A stretch of DNA of 6,612 nucleotides from an uncultured Pseudomonadota bacterium (GTDB lineage: Bacteria > Pseudomonadota > Gammaproteobacteria > Burkholderiales > Eutrophovitaceae), in NCBI GenBank assembly GCA_937983055.1, contig CALJLA010000031.1, positions 1 to 6,612 on the forward strand, read 5' to 3'. Positions 1 to 6,612 of the stretch are shown here, in pieces. Position 1 is the first letter of the stretch. Each line of letters opens with the position of its first letter. A program made the position numbers and the translations under genes. The notes under the pieces are model-generated. The model did no database searches. It saw only the letters and a program-made list of their open reading frames with translations, and was not told the DNA's origin.

Positions 1-1
1 G

Positions 2-244
2 GACGAACTCGACGCGCTGCAGCCACTTGCCGCCGCCTGGGAACAGGAGGTGCGGGGGCGCTTCCTGCAGGCGTATCGCGACGCGGCGGGCAGCGGAACG
101 CTCTACCGCTCCTTCGACGGGATGAGCGGGCTGCTGCAGCTGTTCGAGCTGGAGAAGGCGCTGTACGAACTGCGCTATGAACTGAATAACCGCCCGGACT
201 GGGTGCGGGTGCCGCTGCGCGGAATCCTGGCGTTGGCGGGCTGA
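2..244 (+). CDS. Maltokinase C-terminus, probably of a trehalose synthase-maltokinase (TreS-Mak) fusion; 5' truncated
   Basis: Only the last 80 residues are in the window, read in the frame beginning at base 2 and ending at TGA 242-244. The segment contains FELEKALYELRYELNNRPDW followed by VRVPLRGIL, the typical C-terminal helix bundle of maltokinase (Pep2/Mak) domains. Maltokinase phosphorylates maltose with ATP to maltose-1-phosphate, the donor for GlgE in cytoplasmic alpha-glucan synthesis. In many proteobacteria this domain is fused behind trehalose synthase (TreS), which interconverts trehalose and maltose. This ending resembles those fusions, but the N-terminal part lies outside the window, so a stand-alone maltokinase is equally compatible with what is seen. 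The gene ends 55 bases before the next start with no clear terminator, so read-through is likely. Confidence 0.85.
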   Translation, partial: DELDALQPLAAAWEQEVRGRFLQAYRDAAGSGTLYRSFDGMSGLLQLFELEKALYELRYELNNRPDWVRVPLRGILALAG

Positions 245-270
245 CCCGCATGCGCCGGACGGCCGCCAGC

Positions 271-286
271 ACCGCCGGCGGGCGGT
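271..286 (+). other. Short GC hairpin just upstream of the membrane-protein ribosome binding site
   Basis: ACCGCC (271-276) and GGCGGT (281-286) are exact inverted repeats around the 4-base loop GGCG, giving a 6-bp stem. An alternative pairing of CCGCC at 263-267 with GGCGG at 281-285 competes with it. No T run follows, so it is not a standard rho-independent terminator. It abuts the Shine-Dalgarno that begins at about 288. It could modulate translation or mRNA stability, or simply reflect high GC content. Confidence 0.3.
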
Positions 287-287
287 T

Positions 288-297
288 GAGGAGGTGA
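288..297 (+). promoter_or_regulatory. Strong Shine-Dalgarno setting the start of the membrane protein
   Basis: GAGGAGGTGA contains the nine bases AGGAGGTGA (289-297), fully complementary to the 3' end of 16S rRNA. The core AGGAGG (289-294) lies five bases before ATG 300. This decides the start: the in-frame GTG at 294 falls inside the Shine-Dalgarno itself and is unlikely to be used. It is the best-matching ribosome binding site in the window. Confidence 0.85.
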
Positions 298-299
298 CA

Positions 300-986
300 A
301 TGAAAGAAGAAGTCAACATGCTGCTCGAGCCGGCGCGGGTCTTCCTGCTGCAGGTCGGCGAATTCCTGCCCAAGCTGGTGCTGGCGGTGCTGGTGCTGAT
401 CGCCGGCTGGCTGCTGGCGAAGCTGGCGCGCTTTACGCTCGACAAAGGCCTGCGGGCGCTCAACTTCAATGTGCTCGGCGAGCGCTCGGGGATCGACGGC
501 TTTCTCCAGCAGGGCGGTGTCGGCACCGACCTGACCGGCATCCTGGTCGGACTGGTGTACTGGCTGGTGATCCTGATGGCGCTGATCATCGGTTTCAACA
601 GCCTCGGGCTCACCTACATCACCGAGCTGCTCGGCCAGGTGGCGTGGTTCGTGCCGAAAGTGGTGGCGGCGGTGCTGATCCTGGCGTTCGGCGCCTACTT
701 CGCCCGGTTCATCTCCAACACGGTAGTGGCCTACTGCCGCAAGATGGAGATCCCGGATGCCGAGCCGCTTGGCCGCATCGCGCAATACACCATCATCGTG
801 TTCGTGGTGCTGATTGCGCTCGACCAGGTGGAGGTGGGCGGCGAGATCGTGCGCGCGAGCTTCCTGATCATTCTCGCCGGCGTGGTTTTCGCGCTGGCGC
901 TCGCCTTCGGGCTCGGCGGGCGCAACTGGGCCGAAGGCATGCTCGAGCGCTGGTGGCCGCGGGCGCGTCGCGGGGACGAGGACTGA
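300..986 (+). CDS. CmpX-like conserved-TM-helix membrane protein (MscS-related transmembrane part only)
   Basis: This is a 228-residue, very hydrophobic protein with about five predicted membrane segments, near residues 24-43, 79-99, 118-138, 161-177 and 187-206. Two copies of a conserved TM-helix motif are visible: FLPKLVLAVLVLIAGWLLAK (22-41) and FVPKVVAAVLILAFGAYFAR (117-136). The last segment, with AFGLGGRNWAEGML (202-215), resembles the pore-lining TM3 region of MscS channels. The protein stops about 13 residues later, so the cytoplasmic beta domain of true MscS channels is absent. These features fit the conserved TM helix family, which includes Pseudomonas CmpX, an inner-membrane protein linked to envelope-stress responses. 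Channel activity is not proven by sequence. It sits between a trehalose/maltose gene and glgC, which suggests but does not prove a link to osmotic adjustment. Start ATG 300 is preferred over GTG 294 because of the Shine-Dalgarno. Confidence 0.85.
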   Translation: MKEEVNMLLEPARVFLLQVGEFLPKLVLAVLVLIAGWLLAKLARFTLDKGLRALNFNVLGERSGIDGFLQQGGVGTDLTGILVGLVYWLVILMALIIGFNSLGLTYITELLGQVAWFVPKVVAAVLILAFGAYFARFISNTVVAYCRKMEIPDAEPLGRIAQYTIIVFVVLIALDQVEVGGEIVRASFLIILAGVVFALALAFGLGGRNWAEGMLERWWPRARRGDED

Positions 987-1054
987 TCGCGCTTGCCGCC
1001 GGTGCGCGGCGAACGGAAGATTTCGAAACAGGACGTGAATAAACAGGAAAAGCC

Positions 1055-2284
1055 ATGACAAGACGCATTACCGCCATGGTGCTGGCGGGCGGCGAAGGCA
1101 CCCGGCTGGCGCCGCTGACCGCGGACCGGTCGAAGCCCGCGGTGCCTTTCGGCGGCCGCTACCGCATCGTTGATTTCGTGCTGTCGAACCTGCTCAACTC
1201 CGGCATTCACTCGATCTACCTGCTGGTGCAGTACAAGAGCCAGTCGCTGATCGAGCACATTCACAATGCCTGGGTGCTGTCGCCGATCATTCCGGAGCAG
1301 TTCATCCGCATCGTGCCGCCGCAGATGCGGGAAGGGCCGGAGTGGTTCCAGGGCACCGCCGATGCGGTGTACCAGAATCTCAACCTGATCGAATCGCACT
1401 CGCCGGACCTGGTGCTGGTGTTCGGCGCCGACCACATCTACCGCATGGATGTGCAGCAGATGATCGCCTTTCACCTGGAGCGCAGCGCCGACGTCACCGT
1501 CGCCGCGCTGCCGGTGCCGGTGTCCGAGGCGTCGTCGTTCGGCGTGCTGGAGACCGAGCAGAGCGGGCGCATCGTCAAGTTCCACGAGAAGCCGAAGAAC
1601 CCGAAGCCGATGCCGAACGATCCCAGGCACGCCTTCGCCTCGATGGGCAACTACGTCTTCAACGTCGACACCCTGGTCGGGCAGCTCAGGGAAGCCAAGG
1701 AGCGCGGCGAGACCGACTTCGGCCACCATGTGCTGCCGCGGCTGACCGCCAGCCACCGCCTGTTCGCCTACGATTTTTCAACCAACCGGGTGCCGGGACT
1801 GCGCAGCTACGAAGAGCAGAGCTACTGGCGCGACGTCGGCACCATCGAGGCCTACTTCGACGCAAACCGCGACATCCTGGGGCTGGAGCCGAAGTTCAAC
1901 CTGTTCAATCCGCGCTGGCCGATCTATTCCAGCGGCTACCAGGGGCCGGTGTCAAAGGTGGTCGAAGGCAGCATCAGCAACAGCATCCTCGGCGCGGGCA
2001 CCCTGATCAAGGGCGCCTCGGTGCGCAATTCGATCATCCGGCGCGAGGTGGTGCTGGAAGACGACGTCCATGTCGAGGACTGCATCATCATGGATTACAC
2101 CGTCGTGCGCCGCGGGGCGCGGCTGAAGCGGGTAATCGTCGACCGCTACAACCACATCGGCCCGGGCGAGGTGATCGGCTACGACCGGGCGGCGGACGAG
2201 AAGCGCTTCCACGTCTCGCCTTCCGGCATTGTCGTGATGGCGAAGGCGCCCTACTCGGGCGACAGCAGCCGCTACCACGGCTGA
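1055..2284 (+). CDS. glgC: Glucose-1-phosphate adenylyltransferase (ADP-glucose pyrophosphorylase)
   Basis: The 409-residue cytoplasmic enzyme makes ADP-glucose and pyrophosphate from ATP and glucose-1-phosphate, the committed step of bacterial glycogen synthesis. The N-terminal nucleotidyltransferase domain shows GGEGTRLAPLT (12-22), SKPAVPFGGRYRIVDF (26-41), WFQGTADAVYQN (97-108), GADHIYRMD (124-132, Asp126 matching the catalytic Asp of E. coli GlgC), HEKP with the sugar-phosphate Lys179, and YWRDVGT (257-263). A left-handed beta-helix of hexapeptide-like repeats follows from about residue 298. Length is normal for the family. The N-terminus is about 15 residues shorter than in E. coli, and the fructose-1,6-bisphosphate-sensing Lys39 of E. 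coli aligns with Asp24, as in actinobacterial-type enzymes, so a different activator is inferred. ATG 1055 is preceded by AGGA at 1045-1048. The gene is followed after 73 bases by glgX. Confidence 0.97.
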   Translation: MTRRITAMVLAGGEGTRLAPLTADRSKPAVPFGGRYRIVDFVLSNLLNSGIHSIYLLVQYKSQSLIEHIHNAWVLSPIIPEQFIRIVPPQMREGPEWFQGTADAVYQNLNLIESHSPDLVLVFGADHIYRMDVQQMIAFHLERSADVTVAALPVPVSEASSFGVLETEQSGRIVKFHEKPKNPKPMPNDPRHAFASMGNYVFNVDTLVGQLREAKERGETDFGHHVLPRLTASHRLFAYDFSTNRVPGLRSYEEQSYWRDVGTIEAYFDANRDILGLEPKFNLFNPRWPIYSSGYQGPVSKVVEGSISNSILGAGTLIKGASVRNSIIRREVVLEDDVHVEDCIIMDYTVVRRGARLKRVIVDRYNHIGPGEVIGYDRAADEKRFHVSPSGIVVMAKAPYSGDSSRYHG

Positions 2285-2345
2285 GCGCGCGAATGGATAC
2301 CTCAGTTTCGAGTCGCAGCGGCGTGCGCCGGGGCGGGGCTTGGGC

Positions 2346-2350
2346 GAGGG
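2346..2350 (+). promoter_or_regulatory. Ribosome binding site selecting the glgX ATG
   Basis: GAGGG at 2346-2350 stands seven bases before ATG 2358. It supports that ATG rather than the in-frame TTG at 2340, which lies upstream of this site and has no purine-rich match at a suitable distance. Confidence 0.55.
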
Positions 2351-2357
2351 CGGGCCG

Positions 2358-4516
<2,159 letters not shown>

Positions 4517-4520
<4 letters not shown>

Positions 4521-6358
4521 TCCGCAGCCACGACATGCCTTTCGGCGCGCAGCTGCAGGCCGACGGAGTGCGCTTTCGCCTGTGGGCGCCGAAAGCGAAG
4601 AAAGTCGCCCTGTGCCTGGACGAGCATCGCCCCGGGCCGTGCCTGCCGATGCGAGCCGCCGAGGGCGGCTGGTTCGAGCTCAGCGTCGCCGAGGCAGCCG
4701 CCGGGACGCTTTACCGGTTCGAGATCGACGGCGGCCTGCGGGTGCCTGACCCGGCCTCGCGCTTCAATCCGCAGGATGCGCACGGCCCGAGCATGGTGGT
4801 CGATCCGCGCGCTTTCGAGTGGACCGATGCGCAGTGGCGCGGGCGGCCGTGGCACGAGACAGTGCTCTACGAGCTGCACGTCGGCGCCTTCTCGCCGCAG
4901 GGCACGTTTGCCGGCGTCGAGGCAAAGCTCGACTACCTCGCGAATCTCGGCGTGACCGCGATCGAGCTGATGCCGCTGTCGGACTTTCCCGGCCGGCGCA
5001 ACTGGGGTTACGACGGCGTGCTGCACTTCGCGCCGGATTCGGCCTATGGCCATCCCGACGATCTGCGGCGCCTGGTGGCCGCCGCCCACCGGCGCGGGCT
5101 GATGGTGTTCATCGACGTCGTCTACAACCATTTCGGCCCGGACGGCAACTACCTGCACGCCTATGCCGAGCCTTTCTTCACCGACCGCCACCACACCCCC
5201 TGGGGCGCGGCGATCAACTACGACGGCGAGGGCAGCCGCATGGTGCGCGACTTCGTGATCCACAACGCGCTGTACTGGCTGGAGGAGTTCTCGATCGATG
5301 GCCTGCGCCTGGACGCGGTGCACGCGATCATCGACGACTCCGATCCCGACATCCTGCAGGAGCTGGCCGCCCGCGTGCGTATCGGGCCGGGCGCGCGCCG
5401 CGAAGTGCACCTCGTGCTGGAGAACGATCACAACGCTGCGCACTACCTCGGCAAGCCGCCCGCTGGCGGCGGGTACCGCGCGCAGTGGAACGACGACATT
5501 CACCATGCGCTGCATGTGCTGGTGACCGGCGAGGGCGACGGCTACTACGCCGACTACCTGCCCGATGCGCACGCGCACCTCGCGCGCTGCCTTGCCGAAG
5601 GCTTCGCCTACCAGGGCGAGGTCTCGCCGTACCGCGAAGGCCAGCGCCGCGGCGAGCCGTCGGGGCACCTGCCGCCCGGCGCCTTCGTGGCCTTTCTGCA
5701 GAATCACGACCAGGTCGGCAACCGGGCGCTGGGCGAGCGCATCACCGACACCGCGCCGGCGGACGCGGTGCGCGCCGCGATGGCGGTGCTGCTGGTGGCG
5801 CCGTCGCCGCCGATGCTGTTCATGGGCGAGGAGTGGGCGGCGGCGCAGCCGTTTCCGTTCTTCTGCGATTTTTCCGGCGACCTGGCGCGCGCGGTGACCG
5901 AGGGCCGGCGCGCGGAGTTCGCGCGCTTTGCGCGCTTCGCCGATCCGGCCACGCGCGAGCGCATCCCCGATCCCAATGCCGAGGCCACCTTCGAGTCGGC
6001 GCGCCTGGACTGGAACGCGCCGGCGCGCGAGCCGCACGCCGGCTGGCTGCGCTTCTACCGCGAGCTGCTTCAGCTGCGCGCGCATGAAATCGTGCCGCGC
6101 TGCGCGCAGATGCGCGGCCCGCATCGCGCGGCGGCGATAGCCGGTCAGGCGGTGACGGCCGAATGGGGGATGGGCGACGGGACGCGGCTGCATCTGCTGG
6201 CGAACCTGTCGGCGCGGCCGCTCAAGGCGAAGCCAAGGCCGCCGGGGCGTGAGCTGTACTGCTGCGCCGGCGCCGGGGAAAGCGGGAGGAGCGAGGCGTC
6301 GCTCGCGCCCTGGACGGTGATCTGGACGCTGGAGGAGGCGCCCACGCATGGCGGTTGA
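4517..6358 (+). CDS. treZ: Maltooligosyltrehalose trehalohydrolase
   Basis: The 613-residue enzyme cleaves maltooligosyltrehalose, the TreY product, to free trehalose plus a shortened maltooligosaccharide in the cytoplasm. A CBM48-like N-terminal domain (MPFGAQL at 7-13, RFRLWAPKAKKVALCLD just after) precedes a GH13 barrel. Visible landmarks are NWGYDGV (162-168), DVVYNHFGPDGNYL (200-213), DGLRLDAVHAI with nucleophile Asp266, LVLEND with acid/base Glu302, FLQNHDQVGN with His397-Asp398, and MFMGEEW (434-440). QPFPFFCDF and the C-terminal domain after about residue 500 are also TreZ-like. GTG 4517 overlaps the glgX stop as GTGA, so translational coupling is likely. The in-frame ATG at 4535 would lose only six residues but lacks a ribosome binding site. 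The 3' end overlaps malQ by 11 bases. All catalytic residues expected are present. Confidence 0.95.
6331..6338 (+). promoter_or_regulatory. Shine-Dalgarno for malQ inside the treZ 3' end
   Basis: GGAGGAGG lies nine bases upstream of ATG 6348 and within the final codons of treZ. It supports a start inside treZ and independent or coupled initiation of malQ. Confidence 0.75.
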
Positions 6359-6612
6359 ACGAGGCGCACTCGCGGCGCTGTGCGCGTTGGAAGGCATCGA
6401 GCCGGAGTATCACGACATCTGGGGCAACCTGCGGCGCGCGCCCGAGCAGACGCTGCGCGCGCTGCTCGCCGAGATGGGCCACGACACCGCCGACGATGGC
6501 GCGCTGGCAAGCGCCGCCGAGGTGCGGCGCCAGGCAGCGGCGCGCGAAGTGCTGCCGCCGGTGCGGGTGGTGCGCGAGTCCGACCGCGGCGCCGGCCTGC
6601 CGCTGCGGCCGG
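6348..6612 (+). CDS. malQ: 4-alpha-glucanotransferase (amylomaltase) N-terminus; 3' truncated by window end
   Basis: An open frame runs from ATG 6348 to the end of the window, giving 88 complete codons and no stop. The N-terminus reads MAVERGALAALCALEGIEPE, then YHDIWGNLRRAPEQTLRALL (21-40) and later LPPVRVVRESD. The YHDIWG-like segment followed by a helix ending in LLAEMG is typical of the extended N-terminal domain of proteobacterial MalQ proteins. MalQ transfers alpha-1,4-glucan segments between maltooligosaccharides, so short products left by GlgX and TreZ can be rebuilt into lengths usable by TreY or phosphorylase. The catalytic GH77 domain lies beyond the window and cannot be checked, so the call rests on the N-terminus and on the treZ-malQ order also seen in pseudomonad trehalose clusters. 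Start choice is supported by GGAGGAGG at 6331-6338. Confidence 0.85.
   Translation, partial: MAVERGALAALCALEGIEPEYHDIWGNLRRAPEQTLRALLAEMGHDTADDGALASAAEVRRQAAAREVLPPVRVVRESDRGAGLPLRP

Noticed and set aside
995..1010. Hairpin after the membrane gene as a rho-independent terminator
   Set aside because: The stem is only 5 bp plus weak extensions and is followed by GAACGGAAG rather than a T run, so it does not qualify as an intrinsic terminator.
731..1756. 341-codon open frame on the minus strand across the membrane gene and glgC
   Set aside because: It is in register with glgC, spans an intergenic gap and two well-supported genes, and has no recognisable domain.
4819..6087. 422-codon open frame on the + strand inside treZ
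   Set aside because: It is an off-frame shadow of treZ with an Arg/Ala-rich, motif-free product.

Overview
The window is a GC-rich, densely packed piece of a bacterial storage-carbohydrate locus, and all six genes lie on the + strand. In order they are: the 3' end of a maltokinase-type gene (probably the tail of a trehalose synthase-maltokinase fusion), a small membrane protein of the CmpX/conserved-TM-helix family, glgC (ADP-glucose pyrophosphorylase), glgX (glycogen debranching enzyme), treZ (maltooligosyltrehalose trehalohydrolase) and the 5' end of malQ (4-alpha-glucanotransferase). The base composition, gene content and protein style suggest a beta- or gammaproteobacterium. That assignment is inference, because no rRNA or other marker gene is present.

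Layout: 2-244 maltokinase C-terminus; 245-299 short spacer with a small GC hairpin and a perfect Shine-Dalgarno; 300-986 membrane protein; 987-1054 spacer, the only AT-richer stretch in the window; 1055-2284 glgC; 2285-2357 spacer; 2358-4520 glgX; 4517-6358 treZ (4-base overlap with glgX); 6348 to the window end, malQ (11-base overlap with treZ). No convincing rho-independent terminator, tRNA, rRNA, CRISPR array, insertion sequence or phage gene is visible. No gene-free stretch exceeds 75 bases. The region therefore reads as one or two co-directional operons.

How the genes fit together, from family knowledge: GlgC makes ADP-glucose, the donor for glycogen or maltose-1-phosphate synthesis. GlgX removes branches from glycogen and releases maltooligosaccharides. 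MalQ reshuffles these to lengths that TreY can use, and TreZ releases free trehalose from the TreY product. The upstream TreS/maltokinase can turn trehalose into maltose and then maltose-1-phosphate, which GlgE feeds back into glucan. The locus thus looks like a two-way glycogen-trehalose exchange module. TreY, GlgA, GlgB and GlgE are not in the window and would be expected nearby or elsewhere. I see no clearly new enzymatic system. The most unusual element is the channel-like membrane gene placed between the trehalose/maltose and glycogen genes.
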